From JBLUOA01 sp048060095 (GTDB lineage: Bacteria; Pseudomonadota; Alphaproteobacteria; Rhodobacterales; Rhodobacteraceae): a stretch of 64,000 nucleotides of DNA. The position numbers and the translations under genes were made by a program. Below, in pieces: positions 1-8,847 of this stretch. The stretch's first letter is position 1. The number at the start of each line of letters is the position of its first letter. A model generated the notes under the pieces. The model was not told the DNA's origin. It was given only the letters and a program-made list of their open reading frames with translations, and did no database searches. The stretch is taken from positions 58,182-122,181 of the forward strand of contig NZ_JBLUOA010000006.1 of the NCBI RefSeq assembly GCF_048060095.1, given 5' to 3'.

Positions 1-369
1 TTGCTGACCCCACGGAATTTTCCGGACACGGTGAAAGTGCGTCTGGGCGAAACACTCTCGCCCTTGTCTGATCTGTTCGATCAGGCCTTTCTTCTGAGGG
101 CCGAGTATGAGGATGGTAAATCCGGCTATCTCCTCGCCGTATCTTCTGTCGAAGAGGACAATCAAAGACGTATCGCAGACGCGATAACCACCGCCGTGAC
201 CGAAAGCGGTCAAATCGACCTCAAGCTTGATATCGCGATGCTGACCGACGACGAAGACACCCTGAATCGTCTTGGCCGGGTCGCCGTTGTCATCAAGCCT
301 GCGCGTGCGAATAATCGTCAGGGATTGCGGTTCCGCCGCGCCCCAAGCGAGGATACGGACCAGACCTAA
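1..369 (+). CDS. SseB-family protein, C-terminal part (cut by window edge)
   Basis: The frame is open from the first base, so the gene probably begins outside the window; the TTG at base 1 need not be its start. The visible 122 residues contain an acidic alpha/beta stretch (YEDGKSGYLLAV at about 36-47, then a helix and IDLKLDIAML at about 72-81). This resembles the C-terminal half of SseB (enhanced serine sensitivity) family proteins, whose biochemical role is not established. It ends about 230 bases before algD on the same strand and is separated from it by an AT-richer gap, so co-transcription with the polysaccharide operon is uncertain. The family call is tentative; the coding status is more secure than the name. 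Confidence 0.5.
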   Translation: MLTPRNFPDTVKVRLGETLSPLSDLFDQAFLLRAEYEDGKSGYLLAVSSVEEDNQRRIADAITTAVTESGQIDLKLDIAMLTDDEDTLNRLGRVAVVIKPARANNRQGLRFRRAPSEDTDQT

Positions 370-596
370 GCGACCAAAACGACCCCGGCGTTTGGAATAA
401 TCCGCGATTAAGAAATTTTTTACTTTTCTTGGCTCAACGCTGGATTGTTCATGCCTGCTTGACTCTTCCGGGGCGATTTATCCCCAGAAAGAGACAGTAT
501 CGGCCGTTTGCCGTGAATGTCCCTAATTCGTGACACAAATTCTCCCCAATTTTCGGTGAAATGAAACCGGTTGTTAACCAAAGTGGGGAAGTGAGC
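370..596 (+). promoter_or_regulatory. Leader region upstream of algD
   Basis: This 227-base gap separates the partial first gene from the eight-gene polysaccharide operon and must hold its promoter if the operon is transcribed independently. It is more AT-rich than the flanking genes. A TTGACT hexamer lies at 459-464, but no well-spaced -10 box follows, and I see no GAACTT/TCTGA pair of the AlgU type known for Pseudomonas algD. A ribosome-binding site (GGGGAA, 585-590) precedes the algD ATG at 597. Confidence 0.35.
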
Positions 597-1913
597 ATGA
601 AAATCAGTGTTTTCGGCATCGGCTATGTTGGCGTTGTTTCTGCAGCGTGTCTGGCCAAAGAAGGTCACGACGTTATTGCGGTCGATGTTGACCCTGGCAA
701 AATTGATTCAATCAATGCGGGGAATTCTCCGATTGTTGAGCAGGGCATTGATGATCTTGTTCGCGAGGTTGTTGCCGCAGGAAAGCTGACCGCAACAGCA
801 GATACAGAATTCGCCGTTCAGAATACCGAAGCGTCGTTCATCTGTGTTGGGACACCATCGGCCCCGGACGGGTCCGTTGGCCTGACCTATGTCGAAGGCG
901 TCTGCCGTAATATCGGCGCGGCACTTGCAGGCAAATCGGATTATCATTCGGTCATCGTTCGTTCGACCATCGTGCCGGGCAGCACCGAAGACTGCTGCAT
1001 CCCCGCGCTTGAAGAAACATCGGGCAAATCGGCCGGTGTTGGCTTTGGCCTTGGATATTACCCGGAATTCCTGCGCGAAAGCACGGCAATCAAAGACTAC
1101 CATGATCCGGGCCTGATCGTGTTCGGATCGATGGATCAGCCGACGCAGCATATCCTGACCTCGCTGAACGAACATTTGCCTTGCGAGATTCACAAGGTCG
1201 ATATCCGCACGGCCGAGATGGTCAAGTACACGTCGAACGCCTGGCGCGCGACCAAAGTTACCTTTGCCAATGAAATCGGAAATATCGCCAAGGCGTCTGA
1301 TATTGACGGCCAGACGGTGATGGAAATCCTGTGTTCCGATGACAAGGTGGCGATGTCGCCCTACTTCATGCGGCCGGGCTTTGCCTTTGGCGGATCGTGC
1401 TTGCCGAAAGACGTCCGCGCACTGCGCTATCTGGCCCGCAGCACAAACACCTCAGCCCATTTGCTGGAATCCGTTCTCAAGGCGAACGAGGAACAGATCG
1501 CCCGTGCGGAATCCATGGTCGAAGCCTCCGGTGCGCGAAAGGTCGGGTTCGTCGGGATCAGCTTTAAACCCGGAACCGACGATCTGCGGGAAAGCCCGCT
1601 TGTCGCGCTCGCATCGCGTCTGATCGGCAAGGGGATCGAGGTCAACGTCTATGACCCGTTTGTTCAGGAAGCCTTCGACGCCGGAACACCGGGGGCGGGC
1701 CGTGGCAATGACGGCATCCCCGACCTGAAAGACCGGATGGTCGATGACCTCGACCAACTGCTGAATGACGCAGGTGCTGTCTTGGTCGGTAACTACTACG
1801 CCGACACGGTTGAAAAGCTGAAGGCCGCCGCCGACCGGCAAACCGTCGTCGACCTGACCAGACTGCATCGCGATCTGGTCAGCGAAGGCTCCTACGCCGG
1901 CATCTGCTGGTAA
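597..1913 (+). CDS. algD: GDP-mannose 6-dehydrogenase
   Basis: Oxidises GDP-mannose to GDP-mannuronate with NAD, the committed step for making the alginate monomer in the cytosol. The 438-residue protein matches the roughly 436-residue length of Pseudomonas AlgD. Visible are the N-terminal Rossmann motif (GIGYVG, residues 7-12), the NPEFLRE-like segment YPEFLRES, the catalytic-cysteine motif FGGSCLPKD of the UDP-glucose/GDP-mannose dehydrogenase family, and an ending in AGICW close to the Pseudomonas EGICW. I chose the ATG at 597, seven bases after GGGGAA; an in-frame ATG at 561 would add 12 unlikely residues. It is the first gene of the operon, with alg8 23 bases downstream. The AlgD assignment is better supported than UDP-glucose dehydrogenase. 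Confidence 0.93.
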   Translation: MKISVFGIGYVGVVSAACLAKEGHDVIAVDVDPGKIDSINAGNSPIVEQGIDDLVREVVAAGKLTATADTEFAVQNTEASFICVGTPSAPDGSVGLTYVEGVCRNIGAALAGKSDYHSVIVRSTIVPGSTEDCCIPALEETSGKSAGVGFGLGYYPEFLRESTAIKDYHDPGLIVFGSMDQPTQHILTSLNEHLPCEIHKVDIRTAEMVKYTSNAWRATKVTFANEIGNIAKASDIDGQTVMEILCSDDKVAMSPYFMRPGFAFGGSCLPKDVRALRYLARSTNTSAHLLESVLKANEEQIARAESMVEASGARKVGFVGISFKPGTDDLRESPLVALASRLIGKGIEVNVYDPFVQEAFDAGTPGAGRGNDGIPDLKDRMVDDLDQLLNDAGAVLVGNYYADTVEKLKAAADRQTVVDLTRLHRDLVSEGSYAGICW

Positions 1914-1935
1914 GGCGCGGGAAAGGGCGGGGGCC

Positions 1936-3414
1936 ATGACACGCGCGATGACGCATATCGCCTATTTCGGACTCATCGTCTTGTTGACGCTGTCCGTTCC
2001 GGCGGCATTCGTGGGCGACCCCCGCGCTGCGCGACACGCGATCGTCGTCATCGGGATACTCGGCGCATGGCGCTATTCCTGGGCGACGATCAACTTCACC
2101 CGCGCGATCATTTTCCGCCGTTTCGCCCACCCGAAACGCAAACGGAAAGCGTTCAAGCGATACAAGGAAAGCGGGGTCGTCAGCCACGCGTTCTTCATGG
2201 TCACGTCCTACATGGTCGATCAGGACACCACGCTGATGGTCTACCGGCGCCTGTTTCGTGCCGCGGCGAACGCCGAAGGCGGCGCGACCATCGTATCGTC
2301 GGTCGTGGATGGCGCTGATGAACGTCTGATCCGTCAGGTCTATGCGACGATGCAGGAAGACATGTCGTCGGTCAAACTGGTGATCGACCGGATCAAGTCG
2401 AACGGCAAGCGCGATGCAATGGCGCGGGCGCTGCGGATACTGGCGTCGTTCTCGCCCACGCCGCATGACATCATGATCTTCGTCGATGGCGATACCGTCG
2501 TTCCCGACGATGTCGTTGCCCAGTCCGCGCCGTGGTTCAGCGACCCCAATGTCGGGGCGCTGACGACGCACGAGGCCGCGATCATCGAGGAAGAGGGGCT
2601 GTTCAAGGACTGGTTCACCCTGCGCTTCAACCAGCGGCAGGTCATGATGTGTTCGATGGGCCTTGCCCGGAACGTGCTGACCCTGACCGGGCGCATGTCC
2701 GTGTTCCGCGCCACGCTGGCGACTGATCCGAATTTTGTTCAGGGCGTCGGTCACGACTATCTGGACCACTGGCGCCTTGGTCGCGTCAACTTCCTGACCG
2801 GCGATGACAAATCGACGTGGTATTGGCTGCTCAGAAACGGCTACCAGATGCTTTACCTGCCGGACGTGGTTTCCAGATCGGTGGAAACACAGCCAAGGGA
2901 TACGTTCTTTGACAGCGCCAAGACGCTTATGGTGCGCTGGTTCGGCAACATGATGCGCACGAACGGGCGTGCCCTGACGCTGGGCCCGAAGGCGATGGGG
3001 TTCTTTACCTGGTGGTCGATCCTTGATCAGCGGGTCAGCATGTTCACGACGCTGGTCGGCCCGATCTCGATTCTGGCGACCGCCATCCTGCTGACCCCGG
3101 CGGTGCTGCCGCTATATATCGGCTGGGTTCTGGCGACGCGCTATATCTTCTGCGCCTTCATCGCGCTGTTCAACGGCACATGGTTCCCGGTCACGCACCC
3201 GCCGACGCTTTACTTTTCGCAGATCGTCGGGGCAGCGATCAAAACCTTCGTCCTGTTTCGCCTCGATAAGCAGAAATGGACTCGCCAAAATTCAACCGGC
3301 AAGGCCGCCGTATTGGCCTATTTCGACCGCCTCAAAGCAGTGGAATCTGCAGCACACCACGTCGCAACGTTGTGCTGGCTGACAATCGCTGTCCTCTTCG
3401 TAATGACAATATAA
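1936..3414 (+). CDS. alg8: Alginate polymerase-type glycosyltransferase Alg8
   Basis: A family 2 processive glycosyltransferase expected to polymerise mannuronate from GDP-mannuronate at the inner membrane and feed the chain into the periplasm. The 492 residues match the length of Pseudomonas Alg8. Two N-terminal hydrophobic segments (about 8-25 and 34-50) precede the cytosolic GT domain, which carries DGDTV (184-188), the HDYLDHW and TGDDKST acceptor-site region (273-294) and an RW pair (334-335) where the QxxRW motif of synthases sits. C-terminal membrane helices follow from about residue 350. All key GT2 elements look intact, in contrast to the periplasmic genes downstream. It acts with Alg44, encoded 10 bases further on. 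Confidence 0.9.
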   Translation: MTRAMTHIAYFGLIVLLTLSVPAAFVGDPRAARHAIVVIGILGAWRYSWATINFTRAIIFRRFAHPKRKRKAFKRYKESGVVSHAFFMVTSYMVDQDTTLMVYRRLFRAAANAEGGATIVSSVVDGADERLIRQVYATMQEDMSSVKLVIDRIKSNGKRDAMARALRILASFSPTPHDIMIFVDGDTVVPDDVVAQSAPWFSDPNVGALTTHEAAIIEEEGLFKDWFTLRFNQRQVMMCSMGLARNVLTLTGRMSVFRATLATDPNFVQGVGHDYLDHWRLGRVNFLTGDDKSTWYWLLRNGYQMLYLPDVVSRSVETQPRDTFFDSAKTLMVRWFGNMMRTNGRALTLGPKAMGFFTWWSILDQRVSMFTTLVGPISILATAILLTPAVLPLYIGWVLATRYIFCAFIALFNGTWFPVTHPPTLYFSQIVGAAIKTFVLFRLDKQKWTRQNSTGKAAVLAYFDRLKAVESAAHHVATLCWLTIAVLFVMTI

Positions 3415-3424
3415 GAGAAGAATA

Positions 3425-4477
3425 ATGGGACTTAGAAACATCGAGAATAAGGGACTTAACCTGGTCAGCACCAGCGTCCCCGCATCCTACGAGTTCGGCT
3501 TTGAGAATGAGCATCCGACCGTTTCGCCGCCGTTCACGATGTCGGTGTTTGGGCAGCGCTTCGAAGGGCGCCGCCTTTCGCTGACGACGGTGCATCTCGC
3601 CGCAGAGGACGAGGTGATCCTGATCGCCGGGTCCAACCACACGGTCACGATCCAGTTCGAGTTCCAGAATTTTTCCGTGTCGATCTACCCCGAGGTGATC
3701 GTTGTCGGCGAGAAAAACGGTGAGCTGATCCTGAAATTCGCGGACCCGTCCGGGGATCACGCGGCGCAGCTTCGGTTCGTTCTGAACAGCTTTATCGCGG
3801 GCGATTTCGTCACACTCGGATCGGTGATGAGCTATTCCGGCCCGACAAAGCCGAAAGAAGAAAAGGCGGCGGTCGAGAAAAACTGGAAAGAACGGTATCG
3901 GTCGATCGGGGTGTTCTTGGCCTCTGCCGCGCTTGCTGTCGTCGCGGCGTCGGCGCTCTTTACGCGCTACACGACCAGCTACGAAATGCACCCCGTTCTG
4001 ATCGAACGCGCGGGTCATTCCATGCAGGCAACGACCGCCGGTCAGGTGGCTTATCTGAACCCCGAGGCGACAAAGGGAGAGATTCTTTTTTCGGTTAACG
4101 CGAATAGTGGCGACGTGCTGAACTTCCAGATGCCATGTGACTGTAAAGCTGTTTTGGCTCAAGGTGTTAGAGAAGGCATAACAGTTCTTCCTTCCGACGT
4201 AATCTTGACAATATTGGTTAATAACTTCGATCTCAGCATAGAGACTTTGATGAGTGTCGAAGGGCTAGCACGCGCGATGAGTGGGGATCACGTGTATCTG
4301 GATCTGGCGGACGGACGGTCCATCCCAGTTCAGGTAATTGCTGGCCAGGCCGCCAACACCGCCGCACTAAGTGGTGAACTGTTGGTCCCGGTCCGACTGG
4401 AAGCTCCTGAAGGTGCTCTGTCAGAGACTGACATAGGAAAGTTTGCTCAGTTGCGGTTGACGAAGTCGTTCTTCTGA
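3425..4477 (+). CDS. alg44: Alg44-like co-polymerase with degenerate PilZ domain
   Basis: The partner of Alg8. In Pseudomonas, Alg44 binds c-di-GMP through a PilZ domain and carries a membrane fusion-like periplasmic part. Here a PilZ-like beta domain spans roughly residues 30-140, one membrane segment about 160-178 (VFLASAALAVVAASALF), and a periplasmic HlyD/biotinyl-lipoyl-like region about 190-345. The protein has 350 residues, slightly shorter than the 389 of Pseudomonas. Neither the RxxxR nor the (D/N)xSxxG motif that binds c-di-GMP can be found at the expected N-terminal positions, where PTVSPPF and SLTTVHL stand instead. It lies directly after alg8 and 25 bases before algA. The assignment rests on order, topology and length more than on motifs. 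Confidence 0.78.
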   Translation: MGLRNIENKGLNLVSTSVPASYEFGFENEHPTVSPPFTMSVFGQRFEGRRLSLTTVHLAAEDEVILIAGSNHTVTIQFEFQNFSVSIYPEVIVVGEKNGELILKFADPSGDHAAQLRFVLNSFIAGDFVTLGSVMSYSGPTKPKEEKAAVEKNWKERYRSIGVFLASAALAVVAASALFTRYTTSYEMHPVLIERAGHSMQATTAGQVAYLNPEATKGEILFSVNANSGDVLNFQMPCDCKAVLAQGVREGITVLPSDVILTILVNNFDLSIETLMSVEGLARAMSGDHVYLDLADGRSIPVQVIAGQAANTAALSGELLVPVRLEAPEGALSETDIGKFAQLRLTKSFF

Positions 4478-4502
4478 ACCGAGCACATCGAGGGGAGTTG
4501 AC

Positions 4503-5921
4503 GTGAAAAAGATTTACCCACTCATACTGTGCGGAGGCAGCGGCACACGCTTGTGGCCCCTTTCGCGGACACGGAGCCCAAAGCAGTTCCAGAAAATTGG
4601 CGGCAAGAACTCTCTGACGTTCTTCCAGACGGCCATCCAGCGCCACCGAGGTGAGCGTTTTCACGAACCTTGCATCGTGACCAATCTGCGCCATCGCGGC
4701 ACCGTGGTCAGCCAGTTGCGCGAAATTCAGTCAGGGTCGCAGATCATTTGCGAACCGATGGGGCGGAATACCGGCCCGGCCGTCCTGGCCGCCGCACACG
4801 CCATGAACAGCCGCGACCCGAATGCGATCATTCTGGTTATCCCGGCAGATCACGTCATCGAAGGCGACATCAACGAAACGATCTTTTCGCAGGTCGACGC
4901 GGTCGCCGACGGACAAATCGTTACATTCGGCATTGCGCCGCGTGGGCCCGAAACCGGTTTTGGCTACGTCGTTCGTGGCGAAGAACTCGCGGATCATCCC
5001 GGCCTGCATAAGGTTGAACAATTCATCGAAAAGCCTCCGCTGCAACAGGCAGAGGAACTTGTCGCCGGTGGAAATGCGTCTTGGGCGTCCGGGATTTCGA
5101 TGTTCTCGGCCCGGTCGATCATCGAAGAATACGAAAAACACGATCCTGAAACCGCCGCGAACGTGAAAAAATCGGTCATGGGCGCGAGCCTGTTCCCCGA
5201 GGCGTTGTATCTTGACGCCGACGGGTTCAGCCAGACGAAAGCAGAGCCGACGGAAAAAGCGGTTTTCGAAAAGACCGACCGCATCGCCACCGTTTCGCTT
5301 GATGTGACGTGGAGCGATGTTGGCAGCTGGGCTGCGATGTATGACATCTCGGCACCGGACAAGGACGGCAACGTCTTTCAGGGTGATGTTGTCGCCGTGA
5401 ATTCGAAAAACACTCTGGTTCGGTCGGAAAGCCGATTGGTAAGCGTCGTTGGGGTTTCAGACATCATCGTCGTCGACACCTCTGACGCGATCCTGATTAC
5501 CCGGCGCAACAAGTCGCAGCACGTCAAGGAAGTGGTCGAAATCCTCAAGAAAAACAGCCGATCCGAAGCAGAGCATAACGTCGGGGCCGCACCAAAGATG
5601 ATCCCCTTCTCTGCGCCAAAGGTTCAGGAACAGATCCTGCAAACGGACAATTTTCAGTTGGGAACAAGCCAGATCCCGGTTGGCGGATGTATTGACATGG
5701 AAGACGGTCACGGAAAGCAGGTGATTGTCGTAAACGGGTCGGTGCACGCACAGGGTCCGGGTTGGCAGAAAACGGTTCGCGAAGGCGGTCGTATCTACTC
5801 CGATCCCGAAGGCTCAATCCGCATCACGAACTGCGAAGATGTCGAGACAGAACTGCTGTTCATGGCGTTCGATGTCGGGGTGGAATCGCCCAAGTCCGTG
5901 CCAATGGCCGGACATGCCTAG
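4503..5921 (+). CDS. algA: Mannose-1-phosphate guanylyltransferase (AlgA type, PMI half degenerate)
   Basis: Makes GDP-mannose from mannose-1-phosphate and GTP. The 472 residues correspond to the bifunctional AlgA/ManC family. The nucleotidyltransferase half is well conserved: CGGSGTRLWPLSR (10-22), SPKQF (25-29), EPMGRNTGPA (84-93), PADH (114-117), FIEKP (174-178) and WSDVGSW (270-276). The C-terminal cupin fold is recognisable (IVVNGSVHAQ, 408-417), but the metal-binding QxHHHRxEHW motif of type II phosphomannose isomerase is replaced by DMEDGHGKQ (398-406), so isomerase activity looks lost. A separate PMI would then be needed elsewhere. In Pseudomonas algA is last in the operon; here it is fourth. 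Its stop overlaps the likely algG start. Confidence 0.88.
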   Translation: MKKIYPLILCGGSGTRLWPLSRTRSPKQFQKIGGKNSLTFFQTAIQRHRGERFHEPCIVTNLRHRGTVVSQLREIQSGSQIICEPMGRNTGPAVLAAAHAMNSRDPNAIILVIPADHVIEGDINETIFSQVDAVADGQIVTFGIAPRGPETGFGYVVRGEELADHPGLHKVEQFIEKPPLQQAEELVAGGNASWASGISMFSARSIIEEYEKHDPETAANVKKSVMGASLFPEALYLDADGFSQTKAEPTEKAVFEKTDRIATVSLDVTWSDVGSWAAMYDISAPDKDGNVFQGDVVAVNSKNTLVRSESRLVSVVGVSDIIVVDTSDAILITRRNKSQHVKEVVEILKKNSRSEAEHNVGAAPKMIPFSAPKVQEQILQTDNFQLGTSQIPVGGCIDMEDGHGKQVIVVNGSVHAQGPGWQKTVREGGRIYSDPEGSIRITNCEDVETELLFMAFDVGVESPKSVPMAGHA

Positions 5922-7440
5922 CCTTTTCAGGAAGGGATGCTTAGACGCTCAGCGATTGATCCTCGCCGCCCTTTTTGGTGCGCATATGTCAGGCGCAAGC
6001 TCTGCCGCGGAACCCGCGTGGGAACTGCTGGAGCTTCGGGCCAATCTGACCCAGCTTTCCGATGACCTTCGGCCCCGTGGTGGGTCCAGAGAACCAAGGG
6101 TGCGCGACTTGGTTGAGGGGCTGAGCTGGTCCCTGCCAAACGCGGTCCCATCGAATAACCCCGAACTCCGCGACCCTGCCACCCCTGCGGTATTCGGCTG
6201 GACAGACGGGCGGATGGCCCTTGCCACCCTGTCGCAAGTTTACGGGGGTGCTGACAATTTCGACGTGCTGCAAGCCACGCGAAAAGGCGATAACGAGGCT
6301 ATTCTTATTGAATCCGGCGTCGCAACGCTGGATCAGCTTCGCAGAAACCTGACCAACCGCCATATCGGATGGGATGTCAGAACCCGAACCGATGTGCTTC
6401 GGGTGCCGATCATCGTTGGCCAAGACGCGACCTTGCAGCTTGGCCGCGATGAGGTGTTGATGCTCAGCCGGCGCGATGGCGCGTTTATTATGAACTACGG
6501 CCGTCTTGAGGTTATGGGCGGGGAAATATCCGCCACCACGGACCAGAATGAACGCAATGATGAGTTCAATCCGTTCATCGCCTCACTTGGGTCGGGGTCT
6601 GTGCATCTGTCCGAGGCGACGTTCACGGGACTCGGCTTTGGCAATACCGAAAAATTCGGCGGATTTTCGATCCTTGCCTACCCGACGCTGCGCCCCTCAC
6701 AGCGCTCCGTCATCGAATACAGCAGCTTTGAAGGCTTGGTCACGCTGTCCGTCGTTGGCGTGACGAATGTAGAGCTGCGGGAAAACAAGCTGTTCGACAT
6801 GCGGCGCATTCCGCTTCTGATTTCGCGGTCGCAAAACGCCTTGGTCGTCGGAAACCTGTTCGCAGGCGACTCTCCTACCAACGCCATTCGGGTGTCTGAC
6901 GGATCGGACCGCACCAAGATCATCGGAAACATCATCCTTGAAGGCAGGCGTGCCGGGTTGCTGATTGCATCGGGCAGCGATCATGTTGAGGTCAGCGGCA
7001 ACCTGATCTGGCACCGCAACGGCGGCGGCGTAAAGCTGCACAATGTGGCGTGCGGGCGCGTCGAACAAAACACCATTGTCGACGACAAGCAAAAGGGCGT
7101 GGAAATTCGCAACAGCCGGGATTCCTTCATCCACGCGAACCATATTATCGGCAATAAGAACGCAGGAATATGGGTGTCCGACCAGATCGCCAGCGATGTT
7201 ACCTATGTCTCTGACAATATGATGCGCGAAAACGGGTCGGGTGTTGCGACGGCAACCGGTGCAAATATCGCGATGTCGGGCAATGATCTGTCAATGCAAC
7301 TGCCGCGGCTGCTGGATGGCGATGTCACGCAGCACTTCCGTTCAATCGTCAGGGACTTGCACGGGCAAACACCGATCATACTAAACGCTGGCGGTGCGCT
7401 GGAAACAGAGCAACTATCCCCGGAGTCGTGCGAGTCTTGA
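5914..7440 (+). CDS. algG: AlgG-like right-handed beta-helix protein (epimerase homologue)
   Basis: Homologue of periplasmic mannuronan C5-epimerase AlgG (508 residues here, 543 in P. aeruginosa). It has a signal peptide (RLILAALFGAHMSGASSA, about 14-31) and a C-terminal parallel beta-helix with many GN/NxI turns (about 260-450). The expected catalytic DPHD motif is not present anywhere. The aligned stretch reads AIRVSDGSDR (314-323), and the conserved arginine of the next turn is replaced in LLIASGSD (339-346). Epimerisation is therefore doubtful, and a structural role in the export complex is an inference. I chose ATG 5914, overlapping the algA stop by 8 bases, although no strong ribosome-binding site is seen. 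Family membership follows from fold and operon position. Confidence 0.75.
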   Translation: MPSLFRKGCLDAQRLILAALFGAHMSGASSAAEPAWELLELRANLTQLSDDLRPRGGSREPRVRDLVEGLSWSLPNAVPSNNPELRDPATPAVFGWTDGRMALATLSQVYGGADNFDVLQATRKGDNEAILIESGVATLDQLRRNLTNRHIGWDVRTRTDVLRVPIIVGQDATLQLGRDEVLMLSRRDGAFIMNYGRLEVMGGEISATTDQNERNDEFNPFIASLGSGSVHLSEATFTGLGFGNTEKFGGFSILAYPTLRPSQRSVIEYSSFEGLVTLSVVGVTNVELRENKLFDMRRIPLLISRSQNALVVGNLFAGDSPTNAIRVSDGSDRTKIIGNIILEGRRAGLLIASGSDHVEVSGNLIWHRNGGGVKLHNVACGRVEQNTIVDDKQKGVEIRNSRDSFIHANHIIGNKNAGIWVSDQIASDVTYVSDNMMRENGSGVATATGANIAMSGNDLSMQLPRLLDGDVTQHFRSIVRDLHGQTPIILNAGGALETEQLSPESCES

Positions 7441-7558
7441 TCCGCGACACCCCTGAGATAGACTGAGGTTAACGACTTAGACAAATAAGCGACGACGGCT
7501 TGGGGTTGGCGACGCGCGCAAAGAAAGCGCAAACATACTTGGGTGCGAGCAAGGGACG

Positions 7559-8845
7559 ATGGGGCGAACAGGAATAAATCCTATTTGGTTAAGGGATTGG
7601 CTAAAGATATTCCTTGTATCTTTGGCGGTGCTTTTTTCCGTGCCGGAAACAGCGAAATCTCAGTCAAACCTTGGGTGCCGTGACCTTCTCGGGGGGCGGT
7701 TTCCGGCGATCGAGGGCACGGGCGGCATGTTCTTCCGGGTAGAGCCGGATATGCTGATGTATAATCGGCTGTCCGACGAAATGGTCGATCAGATCGGCGA
7801 CCTCGCCAAAGCCTTGTCCGCGAACGGCACGACGCTGGTTTTGTTGCCGATGCCGACGAAAGCGCTGGTGATGTCGGAACGCCTTGGCCCCGACGCCGCG
7901 CAATTCGGATACGATCCGTCGCTGGCCGCAACGATATATGCCGACACGCTGGCCCGGCTGGACGCCGCCGGTGTGACACTGATCGACGTGCGCGCGGTTC
8001 TGCGCAATGCCAACGCGCAAAGCCAACCCTATTTTGACGCTGACAGCCGGTTGAACAATGCCGGGCTGCTGGCCTTGGCCCGCGCATTTGCCGAAGGCGT
8101 CGTTGGTGCCGATACCTCCGGCATCGCGACTGAGACTGTCGGAACCACCGAACTTGCATCCGTCGAACGGCTGTCGCTTCAATCACAGTGCCTGATGTCG
8201 TTGCCCGAAGTCTCATCGCCCGATGTCAGGCTTGATACGGCTGAGGTGCCAGACGGCTCGACGGCCAGCCGGATCATGTTGGCAAACACCGATCTGACCG
8301 GGCAAAGCGACCTTAATTTCGTGCATTACCTTGCCGGACTATCCGGCCTGCCGGTTGCGCAGCACAGCGTTACCGACAGCGGCGTGGCCGCAGCTGCGTC
8401 TGCGCTGACGTCAGACACGTTCTGGGACCTGCGGCCCGAATATCTGATCTGGGAATTGCCGCTTTGGCAGAATCCGGGGCGTCATGGCGACCAACCTCTG
8501 CGCGAACTGATCGCTGCCGCGAAAGGGCAATGCGGTCAGGAACTGGTGGCGGAGCGCACCGACACAGGGAAGCTTCGCGTCGATCTGCCGCAGCTTGATC
8601 GGCCCAAGGTTCATTCCCTGTTGCTTCAGTTGGGCGATCAGGCCACACGCCGCGCTGATTTCGGCTTCACCTCTGCGCAGGGCCAAGTTCGGTCGCGATC
8701 GATCCTGCGCCCGGAGGATCAGCAGCCAACCACTCGTTTTCTCATGCCGATGACCGGCCTGTGGCCGGATGGGGCCGAAACGGTCGAGGTCACATCAGAT
8801 GCGATTGCAGATGGCGACGCCAAGGTATTCCTATGCGAAGGATAG
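7559..8845 (+). CDS. algX: AlgX-like SGNH-fold protein lacking the catalytic signature
   Basis: Homologue of AlgX/AlgJ, periplasmic SGNH-type alginate O-acetyltransferases; AlgX also helps hold the export complex together. It has 428 residues with an N-terminal signal segment (about 12-34). The LVLLPMPTKALV strand (93-104) and the region NFVHYLAG (253-260) follow the family pattern. The DxHWxxxG motif is replaced by DSRLNNAG (162-169) and the GTSxS nucleophile box by ANTDL (242-246), so the Ser-His-Asp triad appears absent. No algI, algJ or algF accompanies it. The start at 7559 has a good ribosome-binding site (AAGGGA, 7551-7556). A C-terminal carbohydrate-binding-like domain is likely from about residue 320. 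The family call is moderately certain. Confidence 0.65.
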   Translation: MGRTGINPIWLRDWLKIFLVSLAVLFSVPETAKSQSNLGCRDLLGGRFPAIEGTGGMFFRVEPDMLMYNRLSDEMVDQIGDLAKALSANGTTLVLLPMPTKALVMSERLGPDAAQFGYDPSLAATIYADTLARLDAAGVTLIDVRAVLRNANAQSQPYFDADSRLNNAGLLALARAFAEGVVGADTSGIATETVGTTELASVERLSLQSQCLMSLPEVSSPDVRLDTAEVPDGSTASRIMLANTDLTGQSDLNFVHYLAGLSGLPVAQHSVTDSGVAAAASALTSDTFWDLRPEYLIWELPLWQNPGRHGDQPLRELIAAAKGQCGQELVAERTDTGKLRVDLPQLDRPKVHSLLLQLGDQATRRADFGFTSAQGQVRSRSILRPEDQQPTTRFLMPMTGLWPDGAETVEVTSDAIADGDAKVFLCEG

Positions 8846-8847
8846 GT

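Noticed and set aside
459..484. TTGACT with TATCCC as an algD promoter
   Set aside because: Spacing of about 14 bases is too short for a sigma-70 promoter.
1879..2769. 296-codon open frame on the minus strand
   Set aside because: Fully antisense to alg8 and the end of algD; GC-rich third positions create such shadows, and the translation has no recognisable domain.
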